The notes under the pieces were generated by a model. It was not told the DNA's origin, did not search any database, and was given only the letters and a program-made list of their open reading frames with translations. A DNA stretch of 64,000 nt from Chromatiaceae bacterium (lineage in GTDB: Bacteria; Pseudomonadota; Gammaproteobacteria; Chromatiales; Chromatiaceae). Positions 8,766-18,732 of this stretch are shown here, piece after piece. Position 1 is the stretch's first letter, and each line of letters begins with the position of its first letter. The position numbers and the translations under genes were made by a program. Location: the NCBI GenBank assembly GCA_024235215.1, contig JACKMU010000001.1, forward strand, positions 124,001 through 188,000, given 5' to 3'.

Positions 8766-10157
8766 CTATCTGCGCCTGGCGCAGGGAAAACGCACGATCG
8801 CGACAACGCCGGGATTCGCGTCCTCCAGAGCAATCTCCGCACCGTGCAGACGGCAGGTGGCCCGCACCAGACTCAATCCCAGTCCGTTGCCGGGAAGATG
8901 GCGTGAACTTTCGAGCCGGGTAAAGCGATCGAAAACCCGCTGCCGGTCGGCCACGGGTATCCCCGGCCCGTTATCGCTGAGGCGCAGTTCCACATGCCCG
9001 TCCCCAGGCACCATGCGCAATGCTATGCGCCCGTCCTGCGGCGCGTATTTCAGCGCATTGTCCAGCAGATTGCTCAGCGCCTGCGCGATCAGATCACGGT
9101 TACCGAACAACTGGCAGCACTCCACACGGCTGACGCTCAACTGCTGTCCCCGCTCTTCGGCAAGCGGGCGGTAGATTTCGACCAGATCATCCACCAGCGC
9201 CCCGGGATCGAAACGCTCCCACTGCTCGCGATGGTTGCCGGATTCGACCTGGGCGATTCTCAACAGTGCATTGAAAGTGTTTATCAGCGACTCGGTATCG
9301 GACACCGCCCGCTCGAGCGCGTCACGGTACTCCTGTTCGTCGCGCCGCTCCAACAGCGTCACCTCCAGATGGTTGCGCAGCCGGGTAAGCGGACTTCTCA
9401 GGTCGTGAGCCACGTTGTCGGTGACGTTGCGGATACTGGAAATGAGTCCCTCGATCCGGTCCAACATCGCGTTGAGTCGGGTTGCCAGGGTGTCGAATTC
9501 GTCGTTGCGGCCACTTACCGCAATGCGCCTGGAGAGATCGCCCGCCATGATCTCCGAAGCGGTATCGCTGACCGTCTGGATTCTGCGGAGAATCACCCGC
9601 CCGATGGTGACACCCAGCAACAGTGACAACAGAACGGCTGCACCCAGCACCTCCACCAGAAACTCCACCAGATCGTTCAGTGCTTCGACCTGCTCCACAC
9701 CCTGAGTGAGCAGCAGTTGCTCACCACCGGGGAGTCGAGTGGCGACCACTGGCCAGTAGACCTCATCGTCGCCCACCTCGACCGGCAGGATCGTCTCTTC
9801 CAGCCAAGCATTATCTACTTCTCCTGAGAAGGAGATCGCGGACTCCTCAGGCCAGCCGCCCAGATTACCCGCCAGCTTCTCACCCGCCGCTGAGACCAGC
9901 AGGTAGAAGCGCCCTTGCGCGCCGTGCGTGATCAGCCGCTCGATCTCTCTGGCTGCGCCGGATACGCCGACATCGTTGTAGACGGCCACAATCGCGTGGA
10001 GGTCGGCGTCTAGCCCAGCCACCTGGTACGAACTGAGGTAGCGCCCGGTCAGCCAAACGAACGCTGCCAGCGCGGCGCCCAGAACCAGGAGATAGATCAG
10101 CAGGTAACGCACCACCAGCCGCAGTGCGGTGGTTTTGAAGAGGTCAAGGGGATTCAC
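8766..10157 (-). CDS. OmpR-associated sensor histidine kinase
   Basis: A 463-residue inner-membrane sensor kinase. A first membrane helix (YLLIYLLVLGAALAAFVW) is followed by a periplasmic sensor of about 130 residues, a second helix (LGAAVLLSLLLGVTIGRVI) and HAMP. HisKA carries the phospho-accepting His in NVAHDLRSPLTRL, and the ATPase domain has NLLDNALKYAP, DNGPGIP and GNGLGLSLV. The GTG start at 10157 overlaps the 3' end of the response regulator by 14 bases, showing translational coupling in one operon. The stimulus is unknown. The divergent porin gene is an obvious candidate target, by position only. Confidence 0.93.
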   Translation of the reverse strand: MNPLDLFKTTALRLVVRYLLIYLLVLGAALAAFVWLTGRYLSSYQVAGLDADLHAIVAVYNDVGVSGAAREIERLITHGAQGRFYLLVSAAGEKLAGNLGGWPEESAISFSGEVDNAWLEETILPVEVGDDEVYWPVVATRLPGGEQLLLTQGVEQVEALNDLVEFLVEVLGAAVLLSLLLGVTIGRVILRRIQTVSDTASEIMAGDLSRRIAVSGRNDEFDTLATRLNAMLDRIEGLISSIRNVTDNVAHDLRSPLTRLRNHLEVTLLERRDEQEYRDALERAVSDTESLINTFNALLRIAQVESGNHREQWERFDPGALVDDLVEIYRPLAEERGQQLSVSRVECCQLFGNRDLIAQALSNLLDNALKYAPQDGRIALRMVPGDGHVELRLSDNGPGIPVADRQRVFDRFTRLESSRHLPGNGLGLSLVRATCRLHGAEIALEDANPGVVAIVRFPCARRR

Positions 10158-10824
10158 TGAGTTTGTAACCCGTGCCCCTGACGGTGTGGAGCAGTGGCAG
10201 CGCAGAGTCTGTATCGATTTTCCGACGCAGACGGCTGATATGTACGTCGATGACGTTGGTTTGGGGATTGAAATGGTAACCCCAAACCCGTTCCAGCAGC
10301 ATGGTCCGGGTGAAAACCTGGTTCGGTTTGCGCAGGAAAAACTCGAGCAGGCGGAACTCCATCGGCTGCAGATGAACTTTCCGATCACGGCGCCTGACCT
10401 CATGGGTACGGGTATCCATCGTCAGATCCGCCAACGACAGCCGGAATGGGTCCGGTTGCGGCAGCGCGACGCGGCGGGTGAGCGCCTCCAGCCGGGCCAG
10501 CAGCTCGCTGAAGGCGTAGGGTTTGACCAGATAGTCGTCACCGCCGGCTTTCAGACCCGCCACCCGGTCGTCCACCTCACCCAGCGCGGAGAGCACCACC
10601 ACGGGCGTCAGCACGCGTCCGGCACGCAGCATCCCGATCAGCGACAACCCGTCCAGACCCGGAAGCATGCGATCCACTACCAACACGTCGCAGTTGAGGG
10701 ACAGCGCCAGATGGAGACCGCTATTTCCATCCGCGGTGTGTTCCACGGTATGGCCACTCTCCCTCAGACCCTTGCACAGATAGGCGGCCGCCTCTGCATC
10801 GTCTTCGATTACCAGAATGTTCAT
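10144..10824 (-). CDS. OmpR-family response regulator
   Basis: A 226-residue DNA-binding response regulator. The receiver domain (1-115) has the acidic pocket EDD at 7-9, the phosphorylated aspartate D51 (VVDRMLPG) and the conserved Lys in YLVKPYAFSEL. The C-terminal winged helix (about 130-222) includes LQPMEFRLLEFFLRKPNQV and VHISRLRRKID. It is the promoter-proximal gene of a two-gene operon with the overlapping kinase and lies 139 bases from the divergent porin gene. Confidence 0.95.
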   Translation of the reverse strand: MNILVIEDDAEAAAYLCKGLRESGHTVEHTADGNSGLHLALSLNCDVLVVDRMLPGLDGLSLIGMLRAGRVLTPVVVLSALGEVDDRVAGLKAGGDDYLVKPYAFSELLARLEALTRRVALPQPDPFRLSLADLTMDTRTHEVRRRDRKVHLQPMEFRLLEFFLRKPNQVFTRTMLLERVWGYHFNPQTNVIDVHISRLRRKIDTDSALPLLHTVRGTGYKLSESP

Positions 10825-10963
10825 GACACGCTAATCATAACCGTACTGGTGCGGAGCAGGATTACCATTTGTTAATCTATCCGGGTCAACATCAGTCCAG
10901 GATATGGGTCAAGCTTACCGCAGCCCTCTTCCCGAGGGAGAGAGTCACCGAGGAGGAAGCGCC

Positions 10964-12097
10964 GTGCTCACACAGACCGATCCCAGCCATCGCCGATCTG
11001 CATCGGCTGCCATCCACCATCCGCTTTCATCAGCCCTGGCTCTCTCTCTGCTGCTGCTTTGCATCTCTGGGTCCTTACGGGCGGACGACTCCGGACCACA
11101 GCTGGGGAACGGCGGACTGGAGCAGGATGACCCAACCGAACAGGAGCACAGCGATACTGTCCAGCTCACCCCCCCCTGGCTCAGCCTCTCCGGCCAGATT
11201 GAAGCGGAGTGGACTCGGCGGGAACAGCGCTACAAGAGCCGCAGCGACCGCGACCGGAGTCACGAATCTCCACGGGTGGCTCAGCTGGAGATCCTGGCTC
11301 AACCCTGGGAGGAGAGCGGCCTGGCGCTGCTGCTGGAGTACGATTCAGAAGTCGACCAGTTGAAGGCGGACGAAGCGAGCGTTTTTTTCACACCCGGGCA
11401 CTGGGAGTTCAGAGCGGGAAAATTTTATACCCCGTTGGGCAGTTATCAGAGCGACTTCATCAACGACGCGCTGCTCGAATTCGGCAAGACCCGCGCCAGT
11501 GGCTTGCGCATCGGCTACACAGCCACGGAAGAGAGCGGGTTCGCGCTGATGCTCTATCAGGGTGAAGCCGACCAGTCTGCTCCCCATGCGTCAGCGTGGG
11601 ACTGGGCGCTGGCGCTGAATAGCTTTCTCCGGAAGGATATTGTGATGGGCCTCAGCTATCAGTCGGATCTCGCCGATTCGGACGCTAGACTGCTCTCCGA
11701 CTCCGGCGACCGTTATTCCCGGCGGGTGGATGCACTGGGTGGCTATCTGCATTGGCACACCGAAGCACTGGAAGTGCGCTTCGAGGCACTGGGCGCCCTC
11801 GGCGCCTTCACCGAGCTGGAGCCGAAGATGGATCGCCCGCTGGCCTGGAACCTCGAACTCGCGCACCCCCTCGCACAGCAGCTGAAACTCACCTGGCGAC
11901 TGGAGGGGAGCCGCGAGCTGGAGGATGGCCCCAAACTGCAGGCTGGCCTCTCCCTCAACTGGCAGCCAACAGAGTTCGCGCTGATCACGCTGGAGTATCT
12001 GCATGGCAGATTCAAGGAGGGACTGGCGCTCGACGACAACGACCAGCCTTTTCGCCGGATCGACACGCTGAGCGCACGGCTGACGATCGGATTCTGA
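10964..12097 (+). CDS. LbtU-like outer-membrane porin
   Basis: A 377-residue exported beta-barrel protein resembling the LbtU siderophore-porin family. After an N-terminal signal sequence (ALALSLLLLCISGSLRAD), the body is made of alternating strands and ends in a phenylalanine (RLTIGF), as outer-membrane barrels do. Characteristic stretches are FRAGKFYTPLGSYQSDFI and AWDWALALNSFLRKDIVMG. The GTG at 964 of this kilobase (10964) is chosen because AGGAGG at 10951-10956 sits 7 bases upstream; an earlier in-frame ATG lacks such a site. The substrate, possibly a siderophore, is inferred from the family. Its last 113 bases occur again at 13422-13534. Confidence 0.85.
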   Translation: MLTQTDPSHRRSASAAIHHPLSSALALSLLLLCISGSLRADDSGPQLGNGGLEQDDPTEQEHSDTVQLTPPWLSLSGQIEAEWTRREQRYKSRSDRDRSHESPRVAQLEILAQPWEESGLALLLEYDSEVDQLKADEASVFFTPGHWEFRAGKFYTPLGSYQSDFINDALLEFGKTRASGLRIGYTATEESGFALMLYQGEADQSAPHASAWDWALALNSFLRKDIVMGLSYQSDLADSDARLLSDSGDRYSRRVDALGGYLHWHTEALEVRFEALGALGAFTELEPKMDRPLAWNLELAHPLAQQLKLTWRLEGSRELEDGPKLQAGLSLNWQPTEFALITLEYLHGRFKEGLALDDNDQPFRRIDTLSARLTIGF

Positions 12098-12369
12098 TTG
12101 AAGACAAAGCTGGCGGAACTCCGGCGAGAGGTTCCGCCCTGCACCGGTTCCATGATTAACCCCTGTTTTTGCTAGTTCGCCAGCTCCGCCAGACCACGGT
12201 AGAGCATCAGCGCTTCCGGATTGGCCAGGCTCTCGGTGTTCCTGACCCCCTCGCCGTGGACCACTTGACGTACCGCGAGCTCGACGATCTTGCCGCTCTT
12301 GGTACGGGGTATGTCGCTCACCTGGATCACCTTGGCCGGTACGTGGAGGGGGGTGGTCTTGCTGCGGAT
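11985..12369. repeat. Junction duplication, copy A (porin end plus acetoacetyl-CoA synthetase end)
   Basis: These 385 bases match 13422-13806 in the same orientation with only about six mismatches. Copy A holds the real 3' end of the porin gene and a spare 3' end of acetoacetyl-CoA synthetase. Copy B holds the spare porin end and the real synthetase end. The ancestral order was therefore porin directly converging on synthetase. Confidence 0.95.
12111..12140. repeat. REP-like palindrome 1
   Basis: GGCGGAAC and GTTCCGCC arms face each other across about 13 bases and are followed by CCTGC. The unit resembles the widespread GGCGGAT..ATCCGCC intergenic palindromes of gammaproteobacteria. Related copies lie at 12596-12634, 13381-13418 and 13547-13577, with a variant at 12517-12542. 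Confidence 0.8.
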
Positions 12370-12494
12370 CGTTCCAGAAGCCCAGTAGCATCGACGGGAA
12401 AGGCCGGGTGCAGACCAGTTCCCCCTTCTTGTCGCGCAGCGGCTGACCCGCATCGTTGAACACCTGCACCGCCATGCCCAAACCGCGGCATTGC
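12172..12494 (-). pseudogene. Truncated, frameshifted copy of the acetoacetyl-CoA synthetase 3' end
   Basis: The leftward translation matches two separate parts of the intact neighbour: GQPLRDKKGELVCTRPFPSM with LGFWNDPQ, then, in another frame, AKVIQVSDIPRTKSGKIVEL to the C-terminus AELAN. Relative to the intact gene, 311 bases are missing between two GGATC pentamers (13802-13806 and 14113-14117 in the intact gene). The loss shifts the frame. Homology stops near 12494, so there is no start codon or N-terminal domain. It is a dead remnant of the junction duplication. Confidence 0.93.
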
Positions 12495-12516
12495 CACCCG
12501 CGGATATCCATTATAG

Positions 12517-12542
12517 GGCGGATGCCCAGAGGGCGATCCGCC
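12517..12542. repeat. REP-like palindrome, GGCGGAT variant
   Basis: GGCGGAT at 12517-12523 pairs with ATCCGCC at 12536-12542. It is the variant form of the same palindrome class and lies just beyond the end of the synthetase remnant. Confidence 0.7.
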
Positions 12543-12595
12543 AGCAGCCGCTCCCGCAGACGGCCGAAATGGGAATCTGTCCGGTGGCCACCCGA

Positions 12596-12634
12596 TTGGC
12601 GGAACCTCCTATCGGAGTTCCGCCCTACGCGGGT
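12596..12634. repeat. REP-like palindrome 2
   Basis: GGCGGAAC at 12598-12605 pairs with GTTCCGCC at 12617-12624, followed by CTACGCGGG. The same extended unit, with GATT in front, occurs at 13381-13418 in the same orientation, so the two copies bracket the toxin-antitoxin genes. Confidence 0.85.
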
Positions 12635-12747
12635 TGGTGGGACTTGTTCGCTTTCGCTCGCTCACCCACTGGGTAACTTCATCTGATTTCACAAACTCCT
12701 TTTCGATCCCGAAGATCTGAATTCAACTCGAAACGATGTGCAAATTG

Positions 12748-13029
12748 TTAGAAGCGATCTTCCTTTTGATGCCAGATACGAAGCACATATAGTTCCGTTT
12801 CGTGCACAAGATAACGAGCCAGATAATTACCAATCACCAAATCTCGAACTGCTTCCGGATTCGGTGCCCGATCTACCTTTGTACCCAACAGAGGAAAATC
12901 TTTCAGCTGAGCAATGCCCTTCAGAATGGTGGATGCCGCTTTCTTTGCAGCACGAGGGTTTTTGACCTCGATGAATTCTCGAAGGCGGCGTAGATCGTTG
13001 ACCGCCTCGCGGGAATAGCGCACATTCAT
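12748..13029 (-). CDS. parE: RelE/ParE family toxin
   Basis: A 93-residue toxin of the RelE/ParE superfamily, identified by VRYSREAVNDLRRLREFI, the central PLLGTKVDRAP..AVRDLVIGNYLARYLV and the C-terminal LYVLRIWHQKEDRF. ParE proteins inhibit DNA gyrase and RelE proteins cleave mRNA. This sequence looks more ParE-like, but the target cannot be settled by eye. It is the second gene of a pair, with its ATG overlapping the antitoxin stop by four bases (ATGA). The pair sits inside the duplicated porin/synthetase junction, so it was probably acquired. Confidence 0.9.
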   Translation of the reverse strand: MNVRYSREAVNDLRRLREFIEVKNPRAAKKAASTILKGIAQLKDFPLLGTKVDRAPNPEAVRDLVIGNYLARYLVHETELYVLRIWHQKEDRF

Positions 13030-13292
13030 TTGACTGGAGGGCTGAGTTCTTCACCAGACCCCCAGCTTTCAAGCCAAGCGTTTACCTCCGACTCCGGGAC
13101 ACTTGAACCGTCTTTGATCGAGCTAAGCGCCTCGAGTGTATCTGACCACCTCGAATCTTCAACGGATTGGCGCTCTAAATATTCTTTAATAGCTTGATTA
13201 ATAATGTAATTTTTACTTCGATCAAGCTTAACTGCCAATTCCTCCAATGGACTTTCTATTTCTGGCTGCAATCTGATGCTGGTTACTCCCAT
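13026..13292 (-). CDS. parD: Ribbon-helix-helix (CopG/ParD-like) antitoxin
   Basis: An 88-residue antitoxin. The N-terminal part (MGVTSIRLQPEIESPLEELAVKLDRSKNYIINQAIKEYL) has the ribbon-helix-helix pattern, a short basic strand followed by two helices, that binds DNA as a dimer. The acidic, flexible C-terminus should neutralise the toxin. The ATG at 13292 is preferred because GGAGAG lies 7 bases upstream. A 23-base palindrome at 13312-13334 is the probable autoregulatory operator. The toxin gene follows with a four-base overlap. Confidence 0.88.
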   Translation of the reverse strand: MGVTSIRLQPEIESPLEELAVKLDRSKNYIINQAIKEYLERQSVEDSRWSDTLEALSSIKDGSSVPESEVNAWLESWGSGEELSPPVK

Positions 13293-13311
13293 TGTGAACT
13301 CTCCGAACAAA

Positions 13312-13334
13312 GATACACTGTATTACAGTGTATC
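13312..13334 (-). promoter_or_regulatory. Palindromic operator of the toxin-antitoxin operon
   Basis: Bases 13312-13322 (GATACACTGTA) and 13324-13334 are perfect inverse complements around one central T. The site begins 20 bases upstream of the antitoxin ATG, where ribbon-helix-helix antitoxins usually repress their own operon. Confidence 0.75.
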
Positions 13335-13380
13335 CCTCACCCTCGAAAAGGACAATGTCTAAAAGCTTCTAACGTAGCCA

Positions 13381-13418
13381 GATTGGCGGAACCGCTATCG
13401 CGTTCCGCCCTACGCGGG
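13381..13418. repeat. REP-like palindrome 3
   Basis: GGCGGAAC at 13385-13392 pairs with GTTCCGCC at 13402-13409 and is followed by CTACGCGGG, as in the copy at 12596-12634. The duplicated porin tail begins three or four bases after this unit, so the palindrome marks a recombination boundary. Confidence 0.85.
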
Positions 13419-13607
13419 CTTCACGCTGGAGTATCTGCATGGCAGATTCAAGGAGGGACTGGCGCTCGACGACAACGACCAGCCTTTTCGCCGGATCGAC
13501 ACGCTGAGCGCACGGCTGACGATCGGATTCTGATTGCAGGCAAAGCTGGCGGAACTCCGGCGAAAGGTTCCGCCCTGCACCGGTTCCATGATTAACCCCT
13601 GTTTTTG

Positions 13608-15560
<1,953 letters not shown>

Positions 15561-15662
15561 CTCCCTCTCTCCTTGTTCTCGTTCAATACCACGCCACACC
15601 AGACCGAGCTGTAAATCGATCATCTCTCACATCAATGGATAATATCACGGTAGAACCGGTGA

Positions 15663-15830
15663 CTAGGAGCTTGTCGGACTATGGGGGATCGTAGCGAGGG
15701 AGTGGGAGAGCGAGGCCAAATTGTTCCCGATTTGAGGCGCATAGTGGGCCTATGTAACGAAAATCGGGGAAAATTTGGACCGCTCTCCCACTTCCGCAGT
15801 AGAAACATCCATAGTCCGACAAGCTCCTAG
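15663..15830. repeat. 168-bp hairpin element, copy 1
   Basis: The element has perfect 22-base terminal inverted repeats (15663-15684 and 15809-15830, starting CTAGGAGCTTGTCGGACTA). Its inner arms also pair (AGTGGGAGAGCG with CGCTCTCCCACT, CCCGATTT with AAATCGGG), so the whole unit can fold into one long stem. The apex is GAGGCGCATAGTGGGCCTAT followed by GTAACGA. A near-identical copy lies at 20913-21080 and a diverged one at 19827-19994, all exactly 168 bases long. Confidence 0.93.
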
Positions 15831-16093
15831 CGTCAGCGCCGATCGACCTGTGGCAACACCGATCCAGCGTTGCTCCTCCCGACTGACCGGTAATGGCGGA
15901 CACCCGTTGAGAGTGCTATATTTCCATCAATCGCACCGGACATTATCAGCGCGGCAACAGGAGCGTCAGCCGTTATCGTGCTATCCGGGAAGAGCGATAT
16001 GTTTTCTGCAGATCGATCCGAAGAGGTTGACTGCAGCGTGCCTAGGTTATCTGCGATGCACCACGATCACTGCCAGGTTCAAGCGGCTGGGCG
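15831..16093. other. Leader region of the AarF-like gene
   Basis: These 263 bases run from the hairpin element to the AarF-like start. An open frame reads through it into the next gene but has no convincing start or homology. I see no further hairpin. Confidence 0.35.
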
Positions 16094-17578
16094 ATGAGCA
16101 GACACGCCATCAGGGAGTTGCTCGATTCACTCGATTTCGGCCGGATGCTTCCGGAAGACTACGCCGCTTACCGGCCGCTGCTGATCGATGGATTGAGTTA
16201 TTTTCTCGAGCAGCTGCCGGAGCAGCGGCTCTCGGGCATCTTGATGGAACAGTTCAGCCTGGGCGCCGCATGCTGTTTCACCGACAGACTCCTCAGCCTG
16301 CTGCACCAATGCCCGACACTGCATAAGCTGGGGCAGATCATCGCGCGCGACCGCAGGCTGTCGATCAAACTACGGCAGTGTCTGCAGCAACTGGAGTCGA
16401 TCAGCCCGAACAGCCAGCTGGAGAAATTGCCTGCCCATCAGCTGCAGACGTTGCAGCATATCCCCGGCATTAAATTGGGCAGACAACCGCTGGCGGAGGC
16501 AAGCATCGCGGTGATCGTGCCGTTCACCTGGACCGACAAAAGCCAGGGCAAAACCGGCCATGGGGTATTCAAACTGCTCAAGGAGGGAGTGACAGAGCGC
16601 CTCTTACAGGAGCTGGAGATCTGGAGAGGGCTGGGATCCTTCCTGGAAGAGCGCTGCGCCTATCACGGTCTGCCGCTCCTCGACTACCGGGAGACGCTGG
16701 AGAGCATGTGCCTGCTGCTGCGACAGGAGGTCTGCTTTGAGCAGGAGCAGCAGCACCTGCTGCAGGCATCCGCCTACTACGCCAACGAACCCCACATCCT
16801 GGTTCCCCGGTTGCTCCCCTTCTGCACCGATGAGATCACCGCGATGGAGCGCATCGATGGCTGCAAGGTGACCGATGCGCCCATTCCTCTGCAGAAGCGC
16901 AACCTGCTCGCCGACCGACTGCTCGGGTGTATGATCGCGAAACCGTTCTGGGATCCGGCGGAGGAGACGATGTTTCATGCCGACCCGCACGCCGGCAACC
17001 TGTTCTGTACCCGCGATGAGAAGCTGGCGTTGCTCGACTGGACATTGGCGGGCCGGCTGCAAAAGCAGCAGCGCATCGACCTGATCCAGATTGCGCTGGG
17101 AGGCATCACTCAAGAGGCGGCAAGAGTCTGTCAGGCGATCGAGCATCTGGGCCAGACGCAGGCGGATGGATCCCGTCTGCGCAACTGTGTGGATGCGGCG
17201 CTGCGGGAAGTGCGGCAGGGCCACTTTCCCGGCTTCGCCTGGGCGCAACGGTTGCTCGACAGCGTGGCATTGGCAAACGTGATGAGTTTTCCGCGTAACC
17301 TGGTACTGTTTCGCAAGACGCTGTTGACGCTCTCCTCCGTGGTCGCAGACATTGCCGAAAACAGTTCGGTGGACCAAATCATGCTCGCCACCGGTGTGCG
17401 TGAATTCTTCACCGAAGCACCACAGCGCATGCTGGCCCACCCGACCGCACGCACGTTCGGCACCCACCTCTCCAATCTCGACTTGCTGGCACTCTGGTAC
17501 ACCGCGCCAAACAGTGCTGCTGCCTATTGGTTGGGTGCCTGGCAGGATTGTCTGACATTGCTGCGCGGCCGCGCCTGA
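16094..17578 (+). CDS. Divergent AarF/ABC1/UbiB-like kinase-family protein
   Basis: A 494-residue protein of the ABC1 atypical-kinase family. Members such as UbiB support ubiquinone synthesis or lipid handling. Visible family marks are KLGQ at 78-81 (the KxGQ motif), the following LEKLPAHQLQTLQ helix, and HADPHAGNLF at about 295 (canonical HADPHPGN). The metal-binding DFG position reads LLDWTLAG, so the normal DFG is absent. The usual C-terminal transmembrane pair is not obvious. It is therefore a paralogue with uncertain catalytic ability rather than UbiB itself. It is followed by a convergent esterase gene. Confidence 0.75.
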   Translation: MSRHAIRELLDSLDFGRMLPEDYAAYRPLLIDGLSYFLEQLPEQRLSGILMEQFSLGAACCFTDRLLSLLHQCPTLHKLGQIIARDRRLSIKLRQCLQQLESISPNSQLEKLPAHQLQTLQHIPGIKLGRQPLAEASIAVIVPFTWTDKSQGKTGHGVFKLLKEGVTERLLQELEIWRGLGSFLEERCAYHGLPLLDYRETLESMCLLLRQEVCFEQEQQHLLQASAYYANEPHILVPRLLPFCTDEITAMERIDGCKVTDAPIPLQKRNLLADRLLGCMIAKPFWDPAEETMFHADPHAGNLFCTRDEKLALLDWTLAGRLQKQQRIDLIQIALGGITQEAARVCQAIEHLGQTQADGSRLRNCVDAALREVRQGHFPGFAWAQRLLDSVALANVMSFPRNLVLFRKTLLTLSSVVADIAENSSVDQIMLATGVREFFTEAPQRMLAHPTARTFGTHLSNLDLLALWYTAPNSAAAYWLGAWQDCLTLLRGRA

Positions 17579-17648
17579 GTACCGCACCACAAAACCTGAA
17601 CCGGTTCGCGCCCGGTTGTCTGGTCGCTGAAACGAGGTACACGCCAAG

Positions 17649-18581
17649 TCATGGCTTCATACCGGACTGCCCCTGGTCGAGGGAGTGGAGAAAATCGCCT
17701 GCAGCCGAAAAGACTGTTTTCGACGCACTCAGCCATCTGAAAAAGAGGAAGCCGTGGTCAGCGCGATAGCGACGGGGAAAGAGCAGTTGCCGACACCGCA
17801 CACCCGCCTGTTCCAAGGCCCCGGCAAATGCAACCGACTGCGGGTAGAGTCGGTCCCGCTCTCCCGCACAGAGTAAAACCGGAGGGTACTGCGCTGACAG
17901 ATGCCTGATGGGAGAAGCGATCTCCGCGTTGCGGGCATAGCTGTCCGGCTGCTGTCCTAGATAGCTGCGTGCATAGGTTTTGATAAAGGGAAACCCGGTA
18001 TCCATTACCGTGTAAAAATCGTAGACGCCGTAAAACAGCATCAGCCCGGCAATCGGCAAACGGGGGATCGAAGCGTCGATTCCTGCCTGCTCGAACAGAC
18101 CAGGCTTATTCAGCGCGCAGGCGTACCACGCGGCGATCTGCGCCCCAGCGGAATCACCAGCCAGGACAATTGTCGTGGAATTACCCCCGTAGCATTCCAG
18201 ATGGCGGCCGATCCAATCGATTGCGTTGGCTGCATCCTGCAGCGCTGCGGGAAACCGGCTGGCGGGTGCCAGTCGGTAATTGAGGTTGAAAGTCAGGTAA
18301 CCTAGCCTCGCAAAGGTGGCTGCGATACCGCGATAGATACCTTTATCCGCGCTGATCCAGCCTCCTCCGTGGAGATAGATCAACACCGGCAGACCACCGA
18401 CGCTCCTCGCTCCTGGAGCCAAGATATCCAGGCGCTGTTCGACATGGGTACCGTAGGGAGCGTCGCATCGGACATCCAGACCACGGGTTGAACCGTAGTT
18501 CAGCACAGCGCCACCCAGCCGTCCCCAGAAATTGAAAAAGCGCTTCACCAGCAGTGCTTGTGCATCCAGTATCGTCATCAT
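17649..18581 (-). CDS. Alpha/beta hydrolase, hormone-sensitive-lipase type esterase
   Basis: A 310-residue esterase of the HSL/BD-FAE type. The oxyanion-hole motif HGGGW lies near residue 75, and the nucleophile serine is in VLAGDSAGAQIA. The remaining triad residues fit the Asp in CAGERDRLYPQS and the His in YRADHGF. No signal peptide is visible, so it is probably cytosolic, acting on short-chain esters. A GTG and two ATGs stand in a row at the start (18584, 18581, 18578) with only a weak ribosome-binding site, so the exact start is unsure by one or two codons. Confidence 0.88.
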   Translation of the reverse strand: MMTILDAQALLVKRFFNFWGRLGGAVLNYGSTRGLDVRCDAPYGTHVEQRLDILAPGARSVGGLPVLIYLHGGGWISADKGIYRGIAATFARLGYLTFNLNYRLAPASRFPAALQDAANAIDWIGRHLECYGGNSTTIVLAGDSAGAQIAAWYACALNKPGLFEQAGIDASIPRLPIAGLMLFYGVYDFYTVMDTGFPFIKTYARSYLGQQPDSYARNAEIASPIRHLSAQYPPVLLCAGERDRLYPQSVAFAGALEQAGVRCRQLLFPRRYRADHGFLFFRWLSASKTVFSAAGDFLHSLDQGQSGMKP

Positions 18582-18732
18582 CACGATTACCTGTTATTTT
18601 ATAATGATTAAAGTCGAATTCACCCGCGCCGAAAACAAACGAGACAACCGCTCTCCCGCACTCCACTTTATGCCAGAACTGACGGAGGCATCCATCCAAC
18701 CTTGAATACCGGCACATTGAAGACGCTTGGTC

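Noticed and set aside
10158..10403. N-terminal extension of the histidine kinase
   Set aside because: It would read through the response-regulator gene in another frame; the GTG at 10157 fits the first membrane helix and the normal overlap.
11591..12511. Long leftward open frame over the porin tail
   Set aside because: It joins the synthetase remnant to antisense of the porin gene through the frameshift, so it is not a single gene.
15663..15830. Complete insertion sequence
   Set aside because: At 168 bp there is no room for a transposase; only a non-autonomous element or structured unit is possible.
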